A DNA stretch of 8,584 nucleotides from Elusimicrobiota bacterium (lineage in GTDB: Bacteria; Elusimicrobiota; Elusimicrobia; UBA1565; UBA9628): positions 1-8,584 of the forward strand of contig JACQBB010000040.1 of assembly GCA_016194625.1 (NCBI GenBank), read 5' to 3'. The notes under the pieces are model-generated. The model was not told where the DNA came from. It worked only from the letters and a program-made list of their open reading frames with translations, and did not search any database. This document shows positions 1-6,057 of the stretch, piece by piece; the first letter of the stretch is position 1, and every line of letters starts with the position of its first letter. The position numbers and the translations under genes were made by a program.

Positions 1-886
1 AGGCGAGCGGCGCCGCGGCGATCCGCCGGCGCGCGAGCGCGAGCAGGCGCGGATAGGCGGCCGCGCGGTCGGCGTCGTAGGCCGCGCGCAGCCCGGGATC
101 CTCCGCCTCCGCCGCGGCGACCGCGCTCTCGACGGTCGCGGTCCGGACCTCGCCGCGCGACGCCGCGTACAGGTTCACCGCGCCCGAATAGGCGTCGAGG
201 GGCGAGAAGACGCGGAACTGCAGCGCGTTGCGCGCGGTCCACGGCAGCAGCGCGGCGCACAGGCCGGCCAGCGGCCACGCGGCGCGGCGCAGGGCCGCGC
301 GCGCGCCGTCGCGCCGGAGCGCGCCCGCGGCCAGCGCGAGCGGGACCGCGAGGAAGTGCGTCGAGCGCGTCAGCAGGCTCGCTCCGAGCGCGCCGCCGAG
401 CAGGAGCCCGCTCGCGGGCGCCGGGTCCTCCGCCCACGCCGCCGCCGCGAGCGCGACGCCGAGAAGGACCAGGCCGTAGAACGCGTGCACGTTCAGCGAG
501 CCCGCGGAGAGGACCTGGCCGGCGTCGAGAGACATCAGCAGCGCCGCCGTCCAGCCGGCCGCGCGCCCGCCCAGGCGCGCGCCGAGCGCGAACGCCGCGC
601 CGACCCCCAGCGCCGACAGCAGCGCCAGCGCCAGGCGCGGGTGCGCGGGCCACGGGTCGCGGAACGGCAGCTCGGTCAGCGCGAGGAACGCGGGATACAC
701 GGGCCCGCGCCACAGCGCGGGGTCGGCGGAGCTCAGGCCCGCCGAGAAGACGCCGCGCGACAGCCAGCCGACGCCTTGCTCGTAGTAGCCTTCCTGCGGG
801 TCGGCCGCGGGCTGCCAGGCGGCGCCGGCGTGCGACCAGTACCAGAGGCGCAGCCCGGCCGCCGCGGCGACCAGCGCCAGCAGCAG
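1..886 (-). CDS. GT-C fold (PMT/ArnT-like) membrane glycosyltransferase, 3' end off the window
   Basis: About 295 codons are visible; the C-terminus lies beyond base 1. The frame is read by hand because it has no ATG, GTG or TTG at its head. It encodes a hydrophobic first helix (LLLALVAAAAGLRLWYW), then an acidic loop (DPQEGYYEQG) like the catalytic Asp/Glu first loop of PMT-superfamily enzymes. A family-typical WRGPVYPAFLAL follows, then several Ala/Leu-rich helices, and LPWTARNALQFRVFSP, which matches the usual 'PW..RN...F....P' segment. Such enzymes move sugars from polyprenyl-phosphate donors to lipids or proteins on the outer face of the inner membrane. The acceptor cannot be told. It follows the PAP2 gene closely and is probably co-transcribed. 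The start is unresolved: an in-frame TGA lies upstream inside the PAP2 gene, and the first normal start codon (GTG at 698-700) would remove the catalytic loop. The coordinate given is the first CTG of the first helix. A CTG start or a one-base sequence error are the main options. Confidence 0.72.
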   Translation of the reverse strand, partial: MLLALVAAAAGLRLWYWSHAGAAWQPAADPQEGYYEQGVGWLSRGVFSAGLSSADPALWRGPVYPAFLALTELPFRDPWPAHPRLALALLSALGVGAAFALGARLGGRAAGWTAALLMSLDAGQVLSAGSLNVHAFYGLVLLGVALAAAAWAEDPAPASGLLLGGALGASLLTRSTHFLAVPLALAAGALRRDGARAALRRAAWPLAGLCAALLPWTARNALQFRVFSPLDAYSGAVNLYAASRGEVRTATVESAVAAAEAEDPGLRAAYDADRAAAYPRLLALARRRIAAAPLA

Positions 887-905
887 CGCCGCGCCGCGCC
901 CGGCG

Positions 906-1496
906 TCAGCGCCCCTTCTTCTTCCGGGCAGAGCCGCCCCCGCCGTCGCCGCCGAGCATCAGCAGCGCCCACGGCCAGCCGATCGCCGCCCCGAGCAGCA
1001 GGCCGGCGAGCACGTCGCCGGGGTAGTGCGCGCCGACGTAGACGCGGCTGTAGGCGACCAGCGCCGCGACGGCCCAGAACGCGTACGCGCCGCCCGGATA
1101 GGCGACGGTCAGCACCGCGGCGGCGGCGGCCGTGTTCGTCGCGTGGTTCGACGGGAAGCCCAGCGCGCCGCGGACGGGCGCGCGCTCGACCACCCCGGAG
1201 ACCTCGCGGCCCGGCCGCGGGCGCGCGACGAGCGGCTTGAGCACGCGGTAGCCGACCAGGTCGCCCGCGGCGACGGCCAGCGCGGCGACGACCAGCACCT
1301 TGAGCGCGCGCTTGCGGCCCTTCCACAGCCACAGCGCCAGCGCCGCCGGCACCACGCCGTACAGGAACCACGGCACGCGGTGGAGGTCGGTGACGACCGG
1401 CATCAGCGCGTCGAGGGACTCCGCCGTCCAGTCGCGGTTGACCTTCAGCAGGAGGAAGCGGTCCGCCGCGCCGAACGCGGCCAGGGGCCCGGTCAT
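906..1496 (-). CDS. PAP2-family (type 2 phosphatidic acid phosphatase) membrane phosphatase
   Basis: A 196-residue integral membrane protein with the complete three-part PAP2 signature. Motif 1 is K87-x6-R94-P95 (KPLVARPRP), motif 2 is P115-S-N-H118, and motif 3 is S150-R-x5-H157-x3-D161 (SRVYVGAHYPGD). H157 is the expected phosphoenzyme nucleophile and H118 the acid/base. The second motif reads PSNH rather than the commoner PSGH. Several hydrophobic helices surround the motifs, and the tail is basic and Gly/Lys-rich. Bacterial relatives remove phosphate from undecaprenyl pyrophosphate, phosphatidic acid, phosphatidylglycerophosphate or lipid A; the substrate here is not determined. The glycosyltransferase downstream makes recycling of a polyprenyl carrier an attractive inference. 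ATG 1494-1496 is chosen because the protein begins sensibly there. An ATG at 1554-1556 in the same frame would overlap the divergent ZIP start and add a non-family extension. No Shine-Dalgarno is seen; a -10-like TATCAT sits 7 bases upstream. Confidence 0.9.
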   Translation of the reverse strand: MTGPLAAFGAADRFLLLKVNRDWTAESLDALMPVVTDLHRVPWFLYGVVPAALALWLWKGRKRALKVLVVAALAVAAGDLVGYRVLKPLVARPRPGREVSGVVERAPVRGALGFPSNHATNTAAAAAVLTVAYPGGAYAFWAVAALVAYSRVYVGAHYPGDVLAGLLLGAAIGWPWALLMLGGDGGGGSARKKKGR

Positions 1497-1503
1497 GGGA
1501 GCG

Positions 1504-1512
1504 ATGATAACA
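1504..1512 (-). promoter_or_regulatory. Probable extended -10 element of the PAP2 gene
   Basis: Read on the minus strand, TG-T-TATCAT is an extended -10 with 5 of 6 matches to TATAAT. It ends 7 bases before the ATG of the PAP2 gene, so transcription would begin at or next to the A of the start codon. No convincing -35 hexamer is visible 16-19 bases upstream, which is tolerable for an extended -10 promoter. It lies in the 58-base gap shared with the divergent ZIP gene. Confidence 0.45.
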
Positions 1513-1541
1513 CATTCGCCCCGAGCGACTTTCCGATGATG

Positions 1542-1547
1542 TATCCT
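1542..1547 (+). promoter_or_regulatory. Possible -10 element of the ZIP gene
   Basis: TATCCT, with 4 of 6 matches to TATAAT, ends 7 bases before the ZIP start codon. No -35 hexamer is recognisable and no Shine-Dalgarno sequence precedes the ATG, so a leaderless transcript is likely if this element is used. Alone the match is weak. It is listed because its spacing to the start codon matches that of the PAP2 and small Cys/His genes. Confidence 0.3.
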
Positions 1548-1554
1548 CGATATC

Positions 1555-2277
1555 ATGCTGCTCGCGCTCCTCGTCCTCGCCTTCGCCGCCTCGATGACCG
1601 GCGGCCTCGCGCCCGCGGTCGAGGGCCTGCTCGAGCGCCTGGGCCTGGAGCGCGTGGTCTCGTTCCGCTCCGGCTTGCTGATCGCCGTCTCGCTCTCCGA
1701 CGTCCTGCCCGAGGCCTGGGGCCAGTCGCGCCCCGCCTGCGCGGCCGCCGCCGCCGGCGCCCTCGCGCTCGGCTGGGCCCTGCATCACGATCACGCCGAG
1801 GACCACGAGGGCCACGAGCTGACCCACCCCCACGTCCACCACGGCCACCGCGGCGCGGCGGTCGCCGCGATGTTCGCGCACTCGCTGACCGACGGCCTGA
1901 ACCTAGGCGCGACCGCGCTCGTCGGCGGCCCCGCCCTGCTGGCCGTCGGCGCCGCGACCGCCCTGCACAAGGTCGCCGACGGGTTCACCGTGACGAGCCT
2001 GTACCACCAGAGCGGCCATCCGCGCGGCCGGGTGCTCGCGCTCCTCGTCGCCGTCTCGCTGGCGACCCCGCTCGGCGCGCTGGCCGGGCGCGAGGGCGCG
2101 CTGAGCCTGGGCCCCGCGGTCACCGCGCTCCTGCTCGGCTTCGCGGGCGGCTCGTTCCTGTACGTCGGCGGGCTGCAGATCGTCCCCCACCTGCGCCGGC
2201 GCTCGGACCCCGAGTGCGCGTGGGCCTTCGCCGCCGGCGCGGCCGCGATGCTGGTCCTGCGCCGCTTCGCGCTCTAG
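1555..2277 (+). CDS. ZIP-family divalent metal (probably zinc) permease
   Basis: A 240-residue polytopic membrane protein. The two metal-site helices of ZIP transporters are recognisable: H109-S-L-T-D-G114-LNLGA, matching the usual H-x3-DG-x2-(I/L)GA, and H138-K-V-A-D-G143-FTV, matching the TM5 H-x3-(E/D)G pattern. Between TM3 and TM4 lies a His-rich loop with 10 histidines in residues 77-98, mixed with Asp/Glu, the usual cytoplasmic metal-binding loop of ZIP proteins. Further Ala/Leu helices follow, with GGSFLYVGGLQIVPHL near the end. Bacterial members such as ZupT bring zinc, and less specifically iron, manganese or cobalt, into the cytoplasm without ATP. Placement opposite a complete zinc-type ABC importer supports zinc, but this is inference. 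Its TAG stop overlaps the permease stop of the convergent operon. The start is the first codon of the frame, without a Shine-Dalgarno. Confidence 0.9.
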   Translation: MLLALLVLAFAASMTGGLAPAVEGLLERLGLERVVSFRSGLLIAVSLSDVLPEAWGQSRPACAAAAAGALALGWALHHDHAEDHEGHELTHPHVHHGHRGAAVAAMFAHSLTDGLNLGATALVGGPALLAVGAATALHKVADGFTVTSLYHQSGHPRGRVLALLVAVSLATPLGALAGREGALSLGPAVTALLLGFAGGSFLYVGGLQIVPHLRRRSDPECAWAFAAGAAAMLVLRRFAL

Positions 2278-3143
2278 CGGCGCGCGGGGACCAGCGCCCG
2301 GAGCAGGCTCGAGGCGCCGTACAGCGCGCACAGCGCGACGACGATCAGCGGCCCCAGCGGCAGGTCCAAGCGGTACGAGAAGTAGAAGCCCCCGAACGCG
2401 CTGACGCCCCCCGCCAGCGACGCCAGCACGGACAAGCCGCGCATCCCGCGCGCCCACGGCAGGGCGATCATCGGCGGGACGACGAGCAGGCCGAAGATGA
2501 CGAGCGGGCCCACCGTCATCACGCCCAGCGAGATCGTCACGCCGATCAGGAGGTACAGCAGGCCGTCCCAGAACGCGACGCTGCGCCCGAGCGTGACGGC
2601 CATGTCGCGGTCGTAGGACACCAGCAGGAACTCGCGCTGGAACAGGAACATCGCCGCGCACACCGCCAGCAGGATGTCCAGCATCGCGTGGAAGTCCGAC
2701 TCCGAGATGGTGACGATCTCCCCCTTCAGCAGGCTGAGCATCTCGGTCTCGCCCTGCGCGTTCCAGGCGACGCACAGGATCGCCGCCGCCGCCGCGAGCG
2801 CGTACAGCACGCCGACGCGGCCCTCGGACAGGCCCGCGCCCTTCTGCTCGAGCCAGGTCAGGACCACGATCGCCGCGACGGTGAAGACGACGGCGCCCAG
2901 GATGGCGAGGTGCTTCTCGGCCGTCTCGCCGCCCGCGAAGAACGTCCAGCCGAAGCCCTGGAGCATGAACGCGAAGGCGATGCCGGCCGCCGCGACCTCG
3001 GGCAGGGCGACGCCCCAGAACACCAGGCGGCGCAGGACGAAGTAGACGCCGACCAGCGGGCAGACGAAGCCGACGACCACGCTGCCGTACAGCGCGTGGT
3101 GCAGCAGGAAGTCGGGCGAGAGCATCTGGAGGAGTTGGGTCAC
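2274..3143 (-). CDS. znuB: ABC-3 family zinc/manganese importer, membrane permease
   Basis: A 289-residue permease of the ZnuB/TroC/MntB (ABC-3) family. Eight or so hydrophobic segments are visible. Family landmarks include VGVYFVLRRLVFWGVALPE near the N-terminus, YDRDMAVTLG (family 'fD.e.A...G') in the middle, and VGPLVIFGLLVVPPMIA in the late helices. As a dimer it would form the inner-membrane channel fed by the periplasmic binding protein and driven by the adjacent ATPase. GTG 3141-3143 is chosen because it overlaps the ATPase stop as GTGA and is preceded by a strong GGGGAGG. An internal ATG at 3123-3125 would drop six residues. At the usual 'sHa..pG' position the sequence reads LPEVAAAG, without the His. 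The gene ends tail-to-tail with the ZIP gene, sharing bases of the stop codon. Metal preference (Zn against Mn) is not proved by the permease itself. Confidence 0.92.
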   Translation of the reverse strand: MTQLLQMLSPDFLLHHALYGSVVVGFVCPLVGVYFVLRRLVFWGVALPEVAAAGIAFAFMLQGFGWTFFAGGETAEKHLAILGAVVFTVAAIVVLTWLEQKGAGLSEGRVGVLYALAAAAAILCVAWNAQGETEMLSLLKGEIVTISESDFHAMLDILLAVCAAMFLFQREFLLVSYDRDMAVTLGRSVAFWDGLLYLLIGVTISLGVMTVGPLVIFGLLVVPPMIALPWARGMRGLSVLASLAGGVSAFGGFYFSYRLDLPLGPLIVVALCALYGASSLLRALVPARR

Positions 3144-3862
3144 ATGTCCTCCCCGAAGATCCCCGCGATGCGCCGCGCGGCGAGCATCGTCTCGGCCGGG
3201 CCGCTCTCCACGCGCCCGTCCTCGACCCAGGCCACGCGCGTGAACAGGCCGCGCTCGGCCTGCAGGCGGTGGCTGACCATCAGCACGGTCAAGCCGCGCT
3301 CCTTGAAGTCCAGGAACAGCTTGAGCAGGGCCTTCTGCGTCGGCACGTCGATGCCCGACATCGGCTCGTCGAGAACGAGCAGCTCCGGCTCGGCGGCGAG
3401 CGCGCGGGCGATCAGCACGCGCTGGCGCTGGCCGCCCGACAGGTCGCTGTAGCGCCGGCCCGCGAGCTCCCAGGCGCCGCACTCCTTCATCGCGCGGCGC
3501 ACCACGTCGTCGTGGGTCCGGCGGCGCAGGCGCTTGAACAGCTCGAAGCGCCGGAAGGTGCCCATCTCGGCGACCTCGTACGCGGTCAGCGGGTAGATCG
3601 CGTCGAGCTTCTCCTTCTGCGGCACGTAGCCGAAGCGCGGCGCGCCGAACGCGCCGCCGGACAGCTCGACCTTCCCCTTGAGCGGGCGCAGCAGGCCGAG
3701 CATCGTCTTGAGGACGGTGGACTTGCCCGCGCCGTTGGGGCCCAGCACGCCCAGGAAGTCGCCGCGCGTCAGCGTCAGGTCCACGCCGCTCAGCACCGGG
3801 CGGCGCCCGTAGCCGAGCGACGCGCCCGCGAAGCGGACCAGCGGCTGAGGGCCCTTGTTCAC
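3140..3862 (-). CDS. znuC: ABC importer ATP-binding subunit for zinc/manganese
   Basis: A 240-residue cytoplasmic ATPase with every ABC motif intact: Walker A GPNGAGKS (residues 41-48), Q-loop YVPQKEKLD (Q82), signature LSGGQ (141-145), Walker B LLVLDEP (161-167, catalytic E166), D-loop SGID and switch His in VSH (H198). The Q-loop context and the following 'YPLTAYEVAEMG' are typical of the ZnuC/MntA-type metal importers. It powers uptake by pairing with the downstream permease. The start is GTG 3860-3862, which overlaps the binding-protein stop as GTGA, with GGGAAGG just upstream as ribosome binding site. Both flanking junctions are 4-base overlaps, so translation of the three ABC genes is probably coupled. 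Length is normal for the family. There is no C-terminal regulatory extension. Confidence 0.95.
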   Translation of the reverse strand: MNKGPQPLVRFAGASLGYGRRPVLSGVDLTLTRGDFLGVLGPNGAGKSTVLKTMLGLLRPLKGKVELSGGAFGAPRFGYVPQKEKLDAIYPLTAYEVAEMGTFRRFELFKRLRRRTHDDVVRRAMKECGAWELAGRRYSDLSGGQRQRVLIARALAAEPELLVLDEPMSGIDVPTQKALLKLFLDFKERGLTVLMVSHRLQAERGLFTRVAWVEDGRVESGPAETMLAARRIAGIFGEDM

Positions 3863-4794
3863 GGCGCCTTCCCGGCCGCCGCCAGCACGGCCTTCAGGTT
3901 CGCCTCGGACATCTTGATGAAGGTGTCCGCGCCCGGCAGGGCCTTGGCCATCGTGCCGATCGTCGCGACCTTCGCGCCGGTGTTGTCGGCGAGGAACTGC
4001 GGGAACTTCGGGTCGTACTGCTGCTCGCGCACGATCAGCGTCACGCCCTCCTGCTTCATCTTCGCCACCAGCCTCTCGAGATGCGACGGCGTCGGCGCGA
4101 CGCCCGGCTTGGGCTCCAGCGTGCCGACGAACCGCAGGCCGGTGAAGCGCGCCAGATAGGCCACGTCCTGGTGGTACGAGACCGCCTTCAGCCCCTTCAG
4201 CGGCGCGACCCACGCGCGCCACTCGGCGAGCTTGGGCTCCAGCTCGGCGAGGTACGCCTTCAGGTTCTTCTGGTAGTCGGCCGCGTGCTCCGGGTCGACG
4301 CGCGAAAGGCCGGCGGCGACGTTCCTCGCGATGACGATCCCGTCCTCGGGGTCCAGGTTGTAGTGCGGGTTGCCGTACGGATGGATCTCGCCCTCCGCGC
4401 GGCTCAAGGATTCCGGCTTCTCGAGCACCGCGACGCCCTCCGAGCAGTCGATGCAGCCGGGCCCGAGGCACGACCGGACGGGGTCGGCGCGCAGGTTCGG
4501 GTTCGCCGCGACGTTCAACAGGCCGGGCAGGAACGAATGCTCGACGGTGAGGCCGAGGTACACGACCGCGTCGGCGCGGTTCAGCTTGGGCACCAGGCTG
4601 GGCCGCATCACGACCTGGTGGATGTCCTCGGAGCCGCGGGCGAGCGTCTCGACCTTCGCGCGCGCGCCGCCGATCCGCGACGCGATGTCGCCCAGCTCGG
4701 GGACGGTGGCGACGACCTGCAGGGTCTTGGCCGACGCCGGAGCGGCGGCGCACAGCGCGGCGAGCAGCAGCGGGAAGAGGGCTTTGATGTTCAT
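3859..4794 (-). CDS. znuA: Periplasmic zinc/manganese-binding protein of an ABC importer (cluster A-I)
   Basis: A 311-residue solute-binding protein with a Sec signal peptide (residues 1-22, ending APASA before KTLQ). There is no lipobox Cys at the cleavage site, so it should be soluble in the periplasm. Three metal-ligand histidines of the ZnuA/TroA family are in place: H59 in EDIHQVVMRPS, H144 in GNPHYNLDP and H208 in SYHQDVAYL. Two oddities stand out. The acidic fourth ligand usually found after the late 'GvkV..l' strand is not evident; the sequence reads GAKVATIGTM near residue 280. A Cys-rich insert, C109-x4-C114-x2-C117, precedes the H144 motif. The His-rich loop of enterobacterial ZnuA is absent. 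ATG 4792-4794 is preferred because GGAG lies 6 bases upstream; an ATG four codons earlier is possible. It follows the outer-membrane gene by 16 bases and overlaps the ATPase start. Confidence 0.92.
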   Translation of the reverse strand: MNIKALFPLLLAALCAAAPASAKTLQVVATVPELGDIASRIGGARAKVETLARGSEDIHQVVMRPSLVPKLNRADAVVYLGLTVEHSFLPGLLNVAANPNLRADPVRSCLGPGCIDCSEGVAVLEKPESLSRAEGEIHPYGNPHYNLDPEDGIVIARNVAAGLSRVDPEHAADYQKNLKAYLAELEPKLAEWRAWVAPLKGLKAVSYHQDVAYLARFTGLRFVGTLEPKPGVAPTPSHLERLVAKMKQEGVTLIVREQQYDPKFPQFLADNTGAKVATIGTMAKALPGADTFIKMSEANLKAVLAAAGKAP

Positions 4795-4810
4795 CGGAGT
4801 CTCCATGGGA

Positions 4811-5986
4811 TCAGCGGTCGCGGAAGCCGTGCACGTGGTTGCCGAACACGGCGGTCCACTGCAGGCCGACGGCGTGCGTCTTCGGGCCGGGCGCGTTCGT
4901 CCACGACTCGGAGACGGTCGCGCGCAGGCGTTGGAACTCGGTCACGTCGTAGGTCAGGAACGGCGTGACCGTCTTCGTGAGGCGGCGGCCGTCGTCCTGG
5001 TCCTCGGTGAGGTCGACCATCGCGCCGCCGCGCCAGCGCCGTCCGGACTTCACCTCGACGAACGAGCAGCCCGCGTAGGCGACCGTGCGGCGCGTCGGCA
5101 GGTTCGTCGCCGCGTCGATGCGCCGCTCGTCGTTCTGCAGGATCTCCGTGCCCCAGACCACTCCTTTATAGATGCCGCCCGACGACGGCTGATAGCGGTA
5201 GGTCAGGTCCACGCCGCTGAGCGTCCGCCAGGTGTCCCGGTGAAGGGAGTCCCCTCCCGCGGTCGGGACGACCGCGCGCTTCGGCGTCCACGCCGAATCG
5301 ACCCCGACCTCCAGGCTGTGCGCGTCGCCCAGGTCGAAGTAGGTGTTCAGGCGGCCCAGGTAGGTGAACTCGTCGAGCGCGCGGGAGCCCGCGGGGTCCT
5401 GGCGCTTGTTGTCGGCGCCGAGCTTGTCGTACGCGCCGACGGTCGCGGTCAGGAACAGGTCCGTGGGGAGCAGCCACGAGACCTCGGCGCCGTCCGCCTT
5501 CGTCTCGCCGCCGATGAAGTCGTCGAGCGACTTCGGCCGGTCGATCACCGGGAGCTCGTGGTCGTGGAAATGCGCCAGGCGGCCGAAGCTCGCGAACAGG
5601 CGCCCGCCGCGCGCGGTCAGGTTGCCGGGCAGGGCGGTCGTCTCGACGGTCGCCTCCTCCACGTCCACGCCGCCGTTGGAGCCCGTGATCACGCCCCAGG
5701 CCTTCAGGTACGGGTCGACCGGCGCCTCCAGGTTCACCTCGAGCGCGCGGAAGTCGAGGTTCGCCTTGTCGTTGGCGTCGTGCGCGGTGAAGTCCACCGC
5801 CGCGCCCATCGCGGGGTTGAACGCGCTCAGCGACGCCTTCGCGGGGGCGCCCTCCAGCTTCTCGAGGCGGCTCTTGAGGTCGGCCAGCTGGGACTGGACG
5901 TCGGCCGGCGCGGGGTCGGCCGCGAAGGCGGGCACGGACAGGCACAGCGTCAGGACGGATGCGGCGAGGGTGGAGCGTCGGAACAT
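4811..5986 (-). CDS. Outer-membrane beta-barrel-like protein, probable metal-uptake porin
   Basis: A 391-residue protein with a Sec signal peptide (residues 1-22, SVPAFA before ADPAP), then a short heptad-like coiled coil (about 29-46, VQSQLADLKSRLEKLEG) common at the N-terminus of trimeric porins. The remainder alternates polar and hydrophobic residues with many aromatic residues, as in beta-barrels. The most distinctive part is FGRLAHFHDHELPVIDRP (134-151), holding H139, H141 and H143. It resembles a motif I recall from barrels annotated as zinc-regulated outer-membrane receptors in other diderms. That comparison is from memory, not a search. No TonB plug domain or TonB box is seen, so passive or gated diffusion is more likely than TonB-driven uptake. 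The C-terminus (FGNHVHGFRDR) has its last aromatic four residues from the end. A strong GGGAGGAA precedes the ATG. Location just before znuA suggests it delivers the same metal to the periplasm. Confidence 0.78.
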   Translation of the reverse strand: MFRRSTLAASVLTLCLSVPAFAADPAPADVQSQLADLKSRLEKLEGAPAKASLSAFNPAMGAAVDFTAHDANDKANLDFRALEVNLEAPVDPYLKAWGVITGSNGGVDVEEATVETTALPGNLTARGGRLFASFGRLAHFHDHELPVIDRPKSLDDFIGGETKADGAEVSWLLPTDLFLTATVGAYDKLGADNKRQDPAGSRALDEFTYLGRLNTYFDLGDAHSLEVGVDSAWTPKRAVVPTAGGDSLHRDTWRTLSGVDLTYRYQPSSGGIYKGVVWGTEILQNDERRIDAATNLPTRRTVAYAGCSFVEVKSGRRWRGGAMVDLTEDQDDGRRLTKTVTPFLTYDVTEFQRLRATVSESWTNAPGPKTHAVGLQWTAVFGNHVHGFRDR

Positions 5987-6010
5987 GGTTCCTCCCGATG
6001 AGGTCGAAAG

Positions 6011-6043
6011 GGCCCGCGCGGGCCTGGCCGGTCGAGACCGGCC
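6011..6043 (-). promoter_or_regulatory. Two tandem perfect hairpins between the small Cys/His gene and the barrel gene
   Basis: Two strong palindromes stand side by side in the 71-base gap: GGCCCGCGCGGGCC (6011-6024), and GGCCGGTCGAGACCGGCC (6026-6043), whose arms are 8 bases long. On the minus-strand transcript they are followed by CTTTCGACC and then the ribosome binding site of the barrel gene. There is no proper U-tract, so a full intrinsic terminator is doubtful. A partial terminator, attenuator, RNA-processing site or stabiliser that sets the ratio of the first gene to the rest is plausible. Confidence 0.5.
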
Positions 6044-6057
6044 GACGGACGAACGGA

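Noticed and set aside
356..1240. Plus-strand open frame of about 294 codons
   Set aside because: Antisense shadow of the glycosyltransferase and PAP2 genes, extremely Arg-rich, no motif.
733..1881. Minus-strand open frame of about 382 codons across ZIP, PAP2 and the start of the glycosyltransferase
   Set aside because: It is the shifted frame of PAP2 and of the glycosyltransferase, giving Arg/Ala-rich sequence. It is useful only because its CTG at the PAP2 stop shows where a one-base shift would join the glycosyltransferase frame.
1026..3452. Plus-strand open frame of about 808 codons
   Set aside because: It runs antisense to the PAP2 and permease genes and out of frame through ZIP. The product is Arg/Ala/Pro-rich without motifs; in very GC-rich DNA stop codons are rare, so long empty frames are expected.
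4370..6001. Plus-strand open frame of about 543 codons
   Set aside because: Antisense to the binding-protein and barrel genes, with low-complexity Arg/Val/Gly composition and no domain. The minus-strand frames there carry signal peptides and family motifs.
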